A DNA stretch of 64,000 nucleotides, taken from contig JARBJD010000011.1 of assembly GCA_033064195.1 (NCBI GenBank), positions 310,001 to 374,000 of the forward strand. The letters run 5' to 3'. Under the pieces are notes generated by a model that was not told the DNA's origin, ran no database searches, and saw only the letters and a list, made by a program, of their open reading frames with translations. Both the position numbers and the translations under genes were made by a program. This stretch comes from Blattamonas nauphoetae (taxonomy: Eukaryota; Preaxostyla; Oxymonadida). The first letter of the stretch is position 1, and every line of letters starts with the position of its first letter. Positions 36,007 to 47,479 of the stretch are shown in pieces.

Positions 36007-37440
36007 TGCGAATTGCGGCTTGGTTCATTCGTCAACGCATTCTTTTAATAATGAATCTGAATACATGATCGGAATGAAAAGATGATAACTCAAACCATCA
36101 GAGATAACGATCACGATACTCCCTAGTGAAAAGCAGGATCTGGGCGATCCAACGTACAGATAATGAACAGTCTGAGATATATTTGATGGAGAACAAATCA
36201 AAATTGTGAATAATAAGATAAATCAGACTGAGCTCATTGTCAACGGATCTGATGTTGCTCACTGTCCTGCTTGGTTCCTTTGTGAGATGTAGCTGAAAAG
36301 AAGAAAGTTGATATCATGAAAAGACGACGAAGAACAAACATAGCAGTGAATGGCGACAATATCTGGCGATCTGTGCGAGTGAAATTGTTCCTGATCTGAG
36401 CAAGAATAGCTCAAAAGTCTGTCACCCTTTATTCTCTTTATCTCATTCGATCTTCACAGGAGCGAGAGGCGGTATCATCGACACCAAAACAATTGCATCT
36501 TGCTGCACTTTCTTCGATTCAGCTTCGTTTTTTCCTTCTTTGCATGAATCATCCTTCCCTTCACTTCCACGATCAAGCATCTGTCATCATTCTACTGCTA
36601 ATCCGGTGAATTGACATTGTTCCTCGCAGAGTGAGAACGAGTGATTGATGTGACAGCGAACTATCATCGACACCCGAACTGACAGTGACGATGGTATAGA
36701 CAAGCGATTGTGTTGAGGTGTGGAGTCGGAGGGGTGAGAGTGAGTGGACGGGAATGTGGGGGGTTGTCTCATCCCTCTTCTGTCTTCTCTCCTAGCGTGA
36801 TCAGCATTCAGTTCCGGTCGGCTCCAATCGAACTGTCAGGGGACAGAATGAACTAACAATCGTCAACAGTGTGATCAGGATGCATTGATGTTTGTGAAGG
36901 ACGAGCAAAGCCGTCTTGCTGCGGAGATACGAGAAGGAAGGGCGACGAAGCGGTGAGTGGAATAATCCTCCACTGTGTCTTGTTCTGTTTCATCTTTCCA
37001 CTCTTCTGTTCTTCCACTCGGTCAGTTGATTCTTTACGTCAATTTCTTCTTTCAACGCTCCCTCGTCCACACACACTTTCTCAATCTCTTCTCTCCTTTC
37101 TTCTTTTCACGGTTCGTGTTGAGTTTTCTGATTCAGGGCTTGTTCTGCTCCACTTCATTGTGACTGTTCTCTTGTTCCTCTCCTCCAGCCAACACGACTG
37201 TAGCATACTTCGTAAACGGATTCGGCGACGAAGACAGCGAAATAAAGGAGTTCTGGTTGGCTGGCTTTGGACCATCAAACTTGACAACACTTCTGTGTTT
37301 TAAGGTCCTGAGAATCGGAATTTTCGCACTCAAGGTGGGCATCTTGCACTTTACAGAGTCAACGGATGGAGGGAGTGTTGCTGTTCCGGATGGGGGAGCG
37401 ACGATTCGGGATCTTCAGAGTCTTCGTTGCTGTCGATGTT
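36007..37440. other. 1.4 kb without an assignable gene
   Basis: Both strands between 36,900 and 37,350 read for 60-70 residues with plausible composition (plus: YFVNGFGDEDSEIKEFW; minus: KHRSVVKFDGPKPANQNSF). They overlap, so at most one is real and I cannot decide which. The rest of the stretch (36,007-36,880) shows nothing I recognise. Confidence 0.35.
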
Positions 37441-38537
37441 TCAGTCGGCAGCGTCGGATGGAGAGGACGACGATGACGGTGCAGAGAGAGTGTCCGAGAC
37501 TGCGGTGTTGATTGGAGACTGTGGTGGAATGGAGAGGGGATCGACGACTGGTTGTGTGTTTGTGTCGGCCAAGTCCAAATGATGTGACGCCAGCTGCTCT
37601 TCTTCCTCATTCTTCTCTTGATAATCGTCTGTACTCTCTGATTCTTCATTCGAAGTGTGTTCCTCTTCGTCGATATGAGAGTGGCAGCCGTCGTCTGCTT
37701 CTTCGGTTGACAACGGATTCTGATGTTCCAGTTTATGCTCCTTCAAAAGATTGTCCATATCGTGGTCTGTGTCACATTGCATGCTCATTTCACCTTCGTC
37801 TTTCATCACTTCTCCCATGCTGCTGTCAGCCATCTCAGCATCGACTTCACTTCCCGTCACATCCTCATCCACAGTGGTCTCCTTCAGCACTCAATCCTAA
37901 CTTCCCCCCTTCTCTCCTGTCGCATGCCTTTCCCTCCATCTTCTCCACACGGACTGAATTACTACCGCGGCGTTCCTCTTCGAAAGAGCGTAAATTAGGA
38001 GGAAGTATCAGAAGAGCGTATTCACGTCTGTCTCGGTGGAGAGCGACCATTCTTGTTGAGTGTATTCTGAGCTGGTGTGTAATGATCTTCATCATGGCAA
38101 GGTTGTTGTTTGGGGGAGTGCCTCAGACGTTTGTTTGTTGTTCCGATGAGTCCAAAGTTGTTCTCTAGATTTGTCTCGGCATCTTCTGCGTCGTCCTCGC
38201 CTAAATTGGAGATCGGTTCGTCTCCGAACTCGTTGTCGTCAGCATCGAGGTTGGAAGAAGAGGAGCCCAACACACTTTCGAAGTATCAGTCGTCTTTGTT
38301 GGCTTGGTTGTGTGACGATTTCAGAGATGGCTGATGGTTCGGCTCAGCTGGCGATTGTTTCTGCACGATTGGGATGAACGAACTCACATTCACTTCCGTG
38401 TCGTGGCGGGAACTGGTTTGAGTGAGGACGCGGCTCGTTCTTGTTCATCGGAACAGAGGGCAGTACATTGCGAGCTGTTTGGCGTATGCGACTGGATCCA
38501 TCGCTCCACGGAAGTCTTTCGATTTTGGTTTGGACAT
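37441..38537 (-). CDS. Acidic multi-intron protein, unrecognised
   Basis: From ATG 38537 the frame begins MSKPKSKDFRGAMDPVAYAK. It stays in one phase through at least three tiny introns that each remove an in-frame TGA: one of about 44 nt, one of exactly 27 nt (38387-38361, GTGAGT...TGCAG) and one of about 50 nt. The product continues SVLGSSSSNLDADDNEFGDE, GEDDAEDAETNLENN, NKRLRHSPKQQP. A further exon (37890-37441, ETTVDEDVTGSEVDAEMAD ... SSSSSPSDAAD) is strongly acidic; its junction near 37,900-38,020 is not resolved. The composition suggests a nuclear or chromatin protein. The ATG lies only 3 nt downstream of the stop of the next gene upstream, so the two may be one gene with an unseen intron. 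Confidence 0.45.
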
Positions 38538-38540
38538 CGC

Positions 38541-39970
38541 TCATTTTTTCTTCACCATATCGCTGTCTTCATTGAATACAAGCTCGTCGCTCTCGACAGA
38601 CGAGTCCGTCGAACCCACGCTGAGTGAGTCCTCTTCCCCGTCTCACATCGTTTTGGGCAAAGTTCGAAGCTTGTGTCGGATGTAGGTGGATGTGAAGACG
38701 ACGTCGGGCATCCTCTCCAGGATGCGATGGTGGAGAGGGGGAGAGATATCCTGTGTTGCAGTGTTCAGCGTTGGATTGCTCGCGAGCCTTGCCTGTGATC
38801 GCAATCCGTTGGAGTCTGCTCAGTGATTGTGCGTTGAGTGGGCCAGACGTGAGCAACCTGGAGTAATCGGAAAGGAGTGAGAATGTGTTCTGATTCACTG
38901 CTTTGATCACGCGAAAGGGGTGAGTGGTGTATGGAGTTGAGAACTTGGACATCAGAAACAGGATGGTCGTGACAAACGTGGCAGTTTCGGATTGGCTGAC
39001 GACTCCCTTTGGAATGAGAGTGCAGGGCGATGCGGGAAGAGGAAGGACCTCGTCGAGCTCGTCCCGAAACAGCTTCGTGTTCCTTCCTTGCTCACTCACC
39101 ACTTGGATCAGCTGAGAGCGATACATCCGAATCCGTCGTCGGCGTGCTCTGTCCCGCTCTTTCTCTGTCAGATCCAGTTCTCTCTCGACGTACAAATCCC
39201 CCTTGTACATCAGACTGAAATCGAAGATCATGTTCTTCGTGTTGTACTTTTGGAGAAAGGGCGAGAGAAGAAGCGACGGAGTGAGCACAAACGGCTCGTT
39301 CTCCTTCAGCAGCACTTGCTCTGATCCGGCCAGCATCGCATCCAACAACAGCTTCAACCCAAAATTCGTGCTGACCTGCTGCCGTCCACCTCCAGCCATG
39401 CCAAACGTGCGGAGGACGCCTTCTTCGACAGCCTGTGCGATTTGCGGCAGTTCGGGGATGTACGAGATGGTGGACATCATCACCGATCGGATGTCTTTCA
39501 GTGTGGTCGATGACTTGGTGAGGAGAGCGGAGAAAGGAACGGAGATCAGAATCTCGTGAATGACCGCTGCGGTGAGAAGGGAGGGATTGCCAAGCGCGCA
39601 GTGGAGGAGAAGATTCCGGGCGAAGTCCAAATCGTGGTTGTGCACAACAGCGATGTGGATCAGAGCGACCATGTCTTGTGGTCGGATCGGGTTGAGCAGC
39701 GTCACCAACTTCTGCCAGTCGACATACAGGAAGATGATCTCGCCTGTCGCCGAGTTCATCACAAAAGTGACGTCGTACTGTGCGTGTCTGATCGAGTCCA
39801 CAGAATAATTCAGCGGAGAGTTGCGTCTGTACAGATACTCCTGCGGTGTGAACGTCAGAAACACGGAGTGGTTCTTTGTACTCCTTCGAATCACTGTTTC
39901 TGGGCGGGATGATTCGTCCAGGATGTCTTGAAGGGAGAGGGCAGTGATGGTCTCCTGGTGGAAAGTGAAC
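38541..39970 (-). CDS. Unrecognised conserved-looking protein
   Basis: A long frame contains TALSLQDILDESSRPETVIR, FTPQEYLYRRNSPLNYSV, VMNSATGEIIFLYVDWQK, DMVALIHIAVVHNHDLDFAR, STNFGLKLLLDAMLAGSEQ, SEQGRNTKLFRDELDEVLPL and LLTSGPLNAQSLSRLQ. Near the 3' end the best coding phase changes to LHHRILERMPDVVFTSTYIR. A 27-nt intron (38646-38620) then joins PKTI to VGSTDSSVESDELVFNEDSD, and the stop is at 38543-38541. The 5' end above 39,970 is uncertain; exons may extend to about 40,200. The mixture of helical blocks with an acidic C-terminus gives no family I can name. A decayed copy of one part lies just upstream. Confidence 0.5.
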
Positions 39971-40229
39971 GGGGTCTGCTATGATTTGAGGGAGGGCGGT
40001 GGAGGGAGAGGGGTGTTCCGCTCCATCTCAGGAAACATGAGAGCGATGGCTCGATCGACTGTGTGTGGATATGAAGTGTTGGGTTAGGCGGAGCAGGATT
40101 CTTAAAGGAGCGAGTGAAGATTTTGGAGTGGATGAGGCCGATGGAGGAGAGGAAGGGGGCGAAGAGGCTGGGGTGGTAGGTTGTGTTGAGGAGCACAATC
40201 CAGCAATGTAACACACTCGTTTGGACGTG

Positions 40230-40562
40230 TGAAAAGCAGAAGATCAGACTGTGTTGTAACGACGACGGAATCGTTGCGGAGCAGACTCACAACCTTCTCT
40301 GTGTTCCTCCCCTGTTCACTCGCCACTTGGATCAGTTGTCGACAAGCTCTATCTTGCTTTTTATCAGTCTGATCGACCTCCCTCTCGACAACTCAGTTTC
40401 CTTAGTAAATCAGACTGAAATCGAAGATCATGGTTTTAGAGTTGAACTTTTGGAGGAAAGGCGAAAGAAGAAGTGATTGTGTGACTACATGCGGCTCGTT
40501 CTCCTTCAGCAGCACTGACTCCGATTCAACCAACATCTTTTCCAACAACAGCATCAGTCCTC
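40230..40562 (-). pseudogene. Decayed partial duplicate of the 38.5-40.0 kb gene
   Basis: Aligned by eye, this segment matches 39036-39362 over about 330 bp at an estimated 70-75% identity. Shared runs include GACTGAAATCGAAGATCATG and GGCTCGTTCTCCTTCAGCAG. It contains small deletions relative to the parent (the RARRRRIRM part is shortened) and has no flanking exons in register. It therefore appears to be a non-functional tandem partial duplicate. Confidence 0.75.
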
Positions 40563-41605
40563 TTTCGATCCTTCCTCACTTCCATCTAAAATCTGAGCAT
40601 CATTTCCCACATCGTCCGCATCTCATTCTTTTTCATCTTCACGACTTCCAGCAACGTTCACCATCCCTCTCATTGTCCTAGCATTCTCCATCTCTTCTCT
40701 TTCTGCTTTTTCATCTTTCTCATTCGACAGTTTGTTGTCTCTTGAGATGAAATCCAATTCACATCACAGTCCTGGATATGTGCTCTCAAAGTGTTCGTAG
40801 GAATTCGTTAAAAAGTTCATGGCTTGATGAATTGTTGGGAAATTGAATAAAAGAGCTGAGTTTCAGCTTTCTGAGAGAGTGATCAACCCAATTATTTCAA
40901 GATCAGTGCAACGAGTGGAGGATGTCAATCAGCGCGGAATTCTATGTTCTGTCGTCATCAACGATGAAATAATTCGAGAAAATTTCGAGTTCAGGATTCA
41001 ACACTGAATTTACACTGATTACGGGTTCAAAACAAAGAATGGGCTCCAACTCCTCGAGAACTGAAACGCGCACCCAAGTTCAGGTCCTCACCTACTTCTA
41101 TTGTGATTCTCTTTCACTTTTTTCAGGACATTTGATTTCTTTGGATTTGAGGGGTTTTTTGGTTTTCGCTTAGAAACGTTGTATTTACACGAGAATATCG
41201 CTCGAAACTGACAAAAATCGAAATTTAGTGAACCTGAAGATACGATGGATTAACTGTTTTAATTCTGATGGTTTCATCTAAATGAGACGATAAGCTTGTT
41301 TTGATTCTGTTTTGTCGGTTTTCCCAGTGGATTCCCGGAGATTTTGTTCACTATGATTTGAATTACTTTTCTGATGGCAGTATTATTGTCGAATTTTGTG
41401 TCAAATCGTGGTTATATTCCAGTGTTCGCGAATATAACTTCGAATACATGGGCTCAAACTCATGGTCTGAACTTTTGAGCCCATGTTCTCTGTCAGTGGA
41501 TGATTCATCACCCTTTTGTCAAGGAATAATTTCAGAGTTCCAACACACAATGATGGGAACTAAACCATCGAGGGACGTTAAAAAGGGTTCAAAAAGAGAG
41601 GAGAC
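40563..41605. other. 1.0 kb non-coding stretch upstream of the hAT region
   Basis: I see no protein-like frame. It contains the 41126-41162 partner of the 37-nt inverted match at 35563. The remainder is AT-rich and unremarkable. Confidence 0.4.
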
Positions 41606-41962
41606 TTGGCGTGTTAAGTGGATTGGACACTGTCCAGTGTTGGACTGGACAGTTGACCTCGATTGGACACTCATTTTTCTTCTCGTTCATTTCACCCTCA
41701 ATTCATTGTTCCATACTATTTCTCAAAGAAATGACAAAAATATTAAAAGAAAAGGTGAAATGGCTGGAATTGGAGTACATTCTGCGACATGCGAGGATCG
41801 GCTTGATCCACCCATGATTGGACAGCATTGGACACCATTGGACAATTCGATGGCAGGTTTTTTCTGAGGTCTCCTCAATTAGTGCATCCTGTTTATTGAG
41901 GTTTTGAAGAGTCGGCCAAATTGGACTGGCCATTGGACAGTCCAATCGACACCTATTAAGGG
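41606..41962. repeat. GGAC-rich repeat M, left copy (inverted relative to 51051-51421)
   Basis: A roughly 357-bp unit with outer end TTGGCGTGTTAAGTGGATTG and inner end CCTATTAAGGG. It is packed with GGACTGGAC, TTGGAC and GTCCAG words near both ends. It aligns to the reverse complement of 51051-51421 through most of its length, including the core CTCAATTAGTGCATCC and TTATTGAGGTTTTGA. It ends 22 bp before the proposed ATG of the hAT-like gene. It could be a MITE or the long terminal inverted repeat of a larger element. I see no matching target-site duplication. Confidence 0.7.
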
Positions 41963-41984
41963 TTGCAGTTACCTCCCCATTTCA

Positions 41985-44709
41985 ATGACGGTGTGATCCT
42001 CAGACTTATTTCTCACATATTTCATGACTAGGAGACTTCATCTTTGATTCGGAACACGTTGGCCTCCTCATTGGCAGAGACTGGTCAAAATGACGACAGT
42101 CCTCTGGATCCTGGTTCGATCTCACTATCTCCACGCGATAAATTACTCCGTCATATCGTCTTTCAAAAATTTAAACGTCTCGATCTATTTTTTTCATTAT
42201 CCTTATCACAGCTCTGCAACCAGTCGACCACCCGACTCAGACAGGAACTAAAATAGTTGATCTGGAATATGCTTCTCTGGAAGCTCCGGATGGAAATTTC
42301 CGTGACTTTGTCTACTACCATGTCTGTGGAGCAGACGGAAAACAAAAGAAACAAACGAAAAAGTACCGGCAATGTCTTCATGTAAATTCTGTCGGTATAA
42401 TGTGCTCCTACGCAAAAACGAAATCAAGAAGCGAAGCTGCAAAACACATTTGTTCTAACACCGATTCCGTATTGGGCACTCTCGACTCTTTCATCCAGGC
42501 ACAGAAGGATCTACAATTCCAACCTCGAATACAAAGAAATCCGGGACTTGAAGATGCTGTGGTGGATAGCCGGCTCGATCTGATCGCGGGCTCTAGACTG
42601 TCTTTTGCGTTTGCGGACTCTCCTTTACTCCGACGACACGAGGAGTTACTTGTTGCTTTGGGACAAAGAAATCCGAACGTTCAAGCATCTACACTAACAC
42701 ACTCCATCTCAAGACAAAGGGCTTCAATTCTAATGTGCGACAAGTCTACAATCATAGAAAACCAGGTTCTCCAAAAATTGTTCGATGATGTCGTTGGGAT
42801 ATGTATGGATGCTGGGACCGTCGGAGGCAGAACGTACAATGGTTTTCAATACGTTAATCCAAACACTTTTCAATCTCCGATTCTTGCCGAATTTTTGGAG
42901 GAAGACCACACCAGTTTAACCATTGCACAATCACTCGCCGCCATCATTAACCGGGCAACTGAAAACGGAATATTGGTGGCGTCTGTTGTGAGCGACTCGG
43001 CTGCGTGTATGGTTCACAGTGTCGATCTAGATAACGTGGGACTGGCAACACATTACTCGAACTATCTAACTCTACCACTGTCATGGAGGCCATTTCATTC
43101 GCATTGCGCCGCTCATCTGCTCCATAATGCATATCGAGATGCATTCGGTCAATCATCTCTTCTGCAATCTGTCCACACATTTGTAGAGACTCTCGTGAAT
43201 GACTGCCGGTCGATTCGCTTCAAATCAGAATTTAGAAGAAAACCACCACGTTTTTTAGCCCACCGATGGATTTCTATCTCATCTCTTGTTATCTGGGTCT
43301 GCCAAGAATCAAAGAAACTCACCGAGCTCTTTCCAGATCAGTTCACTACAAGGCGTCAATTTGAGGTTTTCCTCCTCTATCACCTCATCGTCCCACTTTT
43401 TCAATCAGTCTGCTCCTTGGAATCCGACCAAAGCTCTCTATGTGATGTTTTCCCAACTATCTTCCAGCTTCTCCTCCACTACGAATCGTTGCGTGAACTA
43501 ATGCAAGTTTCGAACTCAGAATGGATTCTCCCAATAAGGACATGTGAGGATTGCATTTTTAACCGCTTGGTACAAACTGATTCTGCAATGCAGCGAGCTC
43601 TCGCATTCTCGTTTACACCATTTGGACGATTTGTCTTAACTGGTGACCCTTTCGACAATATGAAGAATATTTCTACATTTCACACCGCAGTCCATCTATC
43701 ATTCGTACCGCTGCCGATTCCGTCTCAACTCACCATCGGCATGAACAGTGAGCTCCCAGTCCTGACGAAACTTCCCTCTTCTTTTCAAATTCGAACTGAT
43801 GGCAGACGTCTAGCTGCTGTCCAACAGGAAACTCAGTTTCAACAAACTCTTCAGGAACTTGGCACTGACATCGGCGAGTATTTTGAGACTGGTGAGTCCG
43901 AAGATGGAAACAGCGACTCAGAGGATGAATACACACCAGCTCAACGAGAAAAAGTCCCAACTTCAACCATTTCTATTGCCGATCGCGCGGACATTCAAGA
44001 AGCAAAACTAAACATCCTTCGTTGTGAGCTTGAAATCGCTCGAAAACACGTTGACTCTCACCCAAAGATGTTTGTTCAATCTGAGCAAGGAAGAACCGAA
44101 GAAGACGACTTCCCACGAAAGATAAAACGTCGAACCAGTTCAGCTGCCTTCTCTCCGGAAGACGTCATTGCGATGGAGGAGGAACTGGAGAGACAAACTA
44201 TGGTAGGAATAGGAGATGATCTCGAGACACTGGATACAGACGATACGGAGGAGTACCAAACTTGTCGAGCAGTTCTTGGTGAGACCCATTGGAGAGATTT
44301 GCTTTGTGTGCAACTTGGACAAACCTTACGACAGTCTATGCCAGAGTTGGATGATCAGTCAATTCAAGGAATTCAACTCATCTACCTAACTTGGCTGAAC
44401 AACAAGCTGACACTATCATTCGAGTTTGCTTTCAATTCAGACCCGTATACGTACTGGAAGAACAATCGACTCTCAACAAATGTCATTGTTCGCACTCTTT
44501 CGACTGTTGCTGTGTGCATGATGTCCACATCTGCAACGGAAGCTTGCTGTGAAAGAGTCTTTGCTCAAATGCGAACTCTGGTTGGAGCACATCGGCATTC
44601 ACTCCATCCTCAGACAGTTCGTGCCCTAATCCGAGTCGGATCACAGGCTACGTCGAAGGCCGAATCGGAACTGGCATCTAAGCCGAGAACAGGGATGAAT
44701 AAGCAATAG
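41985..44709 (+). CDS. hAT-family transposase-like gene, long intact frame
   Basis: Proposed exons are 41985-41990 (ATG ACG), 42032-42176 and 42212-44709. They are separated by introns of 41 and 35 nt and give about 880 residues without a stop. The region after KKYRQCLHVNSVGIMCSY could be a degenerate BED-type zinc finger (Cys pair, later AKHIC). Transposase-like blocks follow: VGICMDAGTVGGRTYNGF, VASVVSDSAACMVH, FHSHCAAHLLHNAYRD (the CA.H.L.L block) and AHRWISISSLV. The C-terminal hAT dimerisation block is YWKNNRLSTNVIVRTLSTVA with MSTSATEACCERVFAQMRTL. hAT enzymes cut and paste DNA transposons. The intact frame means it is either recently active or domesticated. hAT-type short ends and 8-bp target duplications were not found directly flanking it. 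Confidence 0.75.
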
Positions 44710-44770
44710 TTGTCTCCCTCTTCCCTTTGTCCGTGAGATTTACCTGAAAAACTGCGCTGTTCCCAGGAAC

Positions 44771-46470
44771 ATGTACGCTGCCAGACTTCTGCTCAACGCC
44801 AGGTCGAGACAGCCCTTCGCATCTCTCTCCTCTCCCGCCGCCACACTCCGCGATATCTCCAACACCCTCTTGATGGACGACGAGGCACGGACAATTCTCG
44901 TTCCGGTTCCAGCTATGGACATCCAGTCTGCTCGATCACAAAGTGATTCTGATGAAAGAGTCTTTATTTGACACTCCACTCGTTGTACGTCAAAATGGGA
45001 TCTTCTGTCACGATAGAGCTATGCTACATCGACAATTGCCGATGGGCACATTGCGAAGCAGAGTAGTCTATCATTTTCTTTTTTGGTGAGTCTACTCAAC
45101 TTTCTCTCGGCTCTCTTCCTTCCCTGGAGACAAAACCAACCAAGTTCCATTGGCAACTCGCTCTGACATGTTTTCTCGTCGAGCACATCTACTGACCTCA
45201 AATTTCTGAGAGGATGATGCAAGAATCCTCTTCCAGCTAGCCGTCGGGTGGGACATGATTCAGGCTGCCACTCTCGGACACATGTGGATGGATAATGCAG
45301 AGAGGATGCTTAAAAACAACCACCATCAACGATCCATCACTTCCAGTTGCGTGATCTTTCTTCCTCATCACCTGTCGTGACTGCCTCAAACACACGATCA
45401 AATCGATGCATATTCCTCCGGAATAGATATTTGTACTTTGACAGAAAGCCCACTCAAACCGATGTCTCCATCCACTCTACAATTTCTATCCTCCCTCGAC
45501 AGAACGTCATCGCAGAATCGTCTCTGTCTCTCCCACTCCTCTAGCACGTCCAGAAGATGAACAGGAAGCCATGCCTGACTGGATCAACGAGATCGCTCTT
45601 GATGTCTTCGAATCAACGAAAACGGCTCCGTTTCCGTTCAGATGTGCTTCCTGTGATTTCAAGAACAGCATGAATCTGCCTCTCAATCAAACTAAACAAA
45701 CTACTGTGAATAGTGAAAGTGCTAGACGAGAACGAGAGGAGAGTGACCAGATCACCGGAGATGCTTTCGACATTCACATTCGACAGGAACGACTCGCTTA
45801 TCAACTGTCTGTTATACCCCTCAAAACACAATACACCAGAGACAAACAAATCCATTCATCTCCACTCTCTCTAACCTCACAATATCCTCCTCTACGAATG
45901 CAAACACCCCCTGTTTAGCAGCCTGAAGTCCTCCACAAAATCATGTCAACTTTAGGAACACACGTGCAGTCCCTCCAGGGTCTCTTTTCTCGAAAACAGC
46001 AACATGTCCAATCTGAGCAAGAAGTATCCATGAAATACATTTCACAAGGAGACTCCGCCCAATTCATGCTCCAGACAGAACGATCGCAACTTGAAGAAAG
46101 ACAGGATGTCGCTGCGAAGGAAGACAACTTCGATGAAGCAGATACACTGGCTGCCGGGCAGGACTCCAAAACACAGACCCGAGAGGTATTCCACACACTC
46201 TTCTTGGAGAAGGCGAAGCTACTGACGGACGAACAAGAGGCGTACGACACTGCACAGGAACAACATTTCGCGGAGCAGAAACATCAGAGACAACTGCTCA
46301 CAGCGACTTTCTCGGTCTGCAACGTTCTCTTCACATTTGAGACAGTGGAGTCAGCAATCCTTGCCAAGGAACGATCCTCTCTCTCCACAGCCTCGCGGCA
46401 GCTTCAATACCCCTTCCGCGAACAACGCAGAGTCTCCACAGCGGAGGAAGGTGTAGAAGAGATGATATAG
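44771..46470 (+). CDS. Gene remnant or poorly resolved gene with a coiled-coil segment
   Basis: Plus-strand pieces read like protein but do not join cleanly. They are 44771-44971 (AARLLLNARSRQPFASLSS, ATLRDISNTLLMDDEAR), about 44,960-45,070 (DTPLVVRQNGIFCHDRAMLH) and 45571-46470. The last is a single phase interrupted once by an in-frame TAG at 45916-45918. It contains a UVR-like coiled coil (ERSQLEERQDVAAKEDNFDE, ADTLAAGQDSK). The TAG may be an intron acceptor (TGTTTAG), but I found no donor that keeps the phase. I do not recognise the product. It could be the 5' part of the SCC2-like gene downstream, split by repeat B sequence. Confidence 0.3.
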
Positions 46471-46636
46471 CAGGAGGTTGTTTGTCGGAACCATCCACCT
46501 GCCTGGACTAGATCAGGAGAAGAGAATTTCTGTGACACCACTCAGAACTCATGGGAGGAACGGAACGAATCGACATATCCAACGGAATGTCAAGAAGAAG
46601 ACAAGATCTCACACTGCACGTTCAGGTTCTCACCAA

Positions 46637-46852
46637 GTTGTACACTGGAATATCTTTTTCTTTGAATTGGTTATGTTTTGGTGCATTTCATGTACACAAC
46701 GACAAAAAGATCAGTTAAAAATCCCACGGAGAAATTATGAACGGAGTCAATTAACCAAAATCATGGGTCAGATCTCACATCGCCCAAATAGGAGACTGGA
46801 CACTGGACTGGACTTTGCCACCTCGACTGGACACAGCTTAACAGGCCAAGAG
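46637..46852 (-). repeat. Repeat B terminal fragment, inverted copy
   Basis: The reverse complement begins TTGGCCTGTTAAGCTGTGTC and tracks 49448-49650 and 61757-61960 base by base, at an estimated 85% identity. It includes CTCCTATTTGGGCGATG, ATCTGACCCATGAT and GTTGTGTACATGAAATGCAC. Only the first 215 bp of the B unit are present. It sits between the coiled-coil fragment and the SCC2-like gene. Confidence 0.85.
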
Positions 46853-47479
46853 GAGACTTGTTTGACGAGAGAATTACATGCTTCAAGCGTCTTGTCTCCT
46901 GAACTCCTAATTGGGAGTCGAGAGAACGATCGGCCCAAGAGATGGCATTGATGATCATTCAAAGGACAGGCACCTTATATTCATACAGGAGTTCTCTCTC
47001 AATTGTTTCATCCAACTTCTGCCCCTATCTCCAATGTGGACATCATGGACATGTCAGGATGGATCTGAATCTTGATCGTCCTCCCCATCACTATTCATTT
47101 TCGCAATCACCTTTCTTTTAGAGCCTATGAAATCGATTATTGGATACACACCTCCAGCCAACCTCATTATTGGCTGACTTATTCTCATTTTCAACTCTGT
47201 TGAATACATATTCGTGACAATCTGTTCGACTCACATCAGACTTCTCCACTCGCTTTCAACGACGTCAGAATGATTTGATAGGTGCCAGTCTCACAATATC
47301 AGTCTCAATTCTAAGGTGGAATGAATCAAATATGATATGGAAAACTCACAAAATCAGTATGCCAAAATAAAGTTTGTCCATTCATATTCCTTGATTAGCT
47401 TATTCACATTCTTCCTCTGATCTTCCAAACAAATAGAAATCTAGTCACTTCAATCAAACTTGTAGAACATCCCAATTTC

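Noticed and set aside
36953-37342. Overlapping plus- and minus-strand frames, each reading like protein
   Set aside because: Both cannot be coding, exon borders are unclear on both strands, and neither matches a family I know.
45019-45222. Minus-strand frame beginning MHHPLRNLRSVDV
   Set aside because: The opposite strand reads as a continuation of neighbouring plus-strand coding pieces; the minus frame has no other support.
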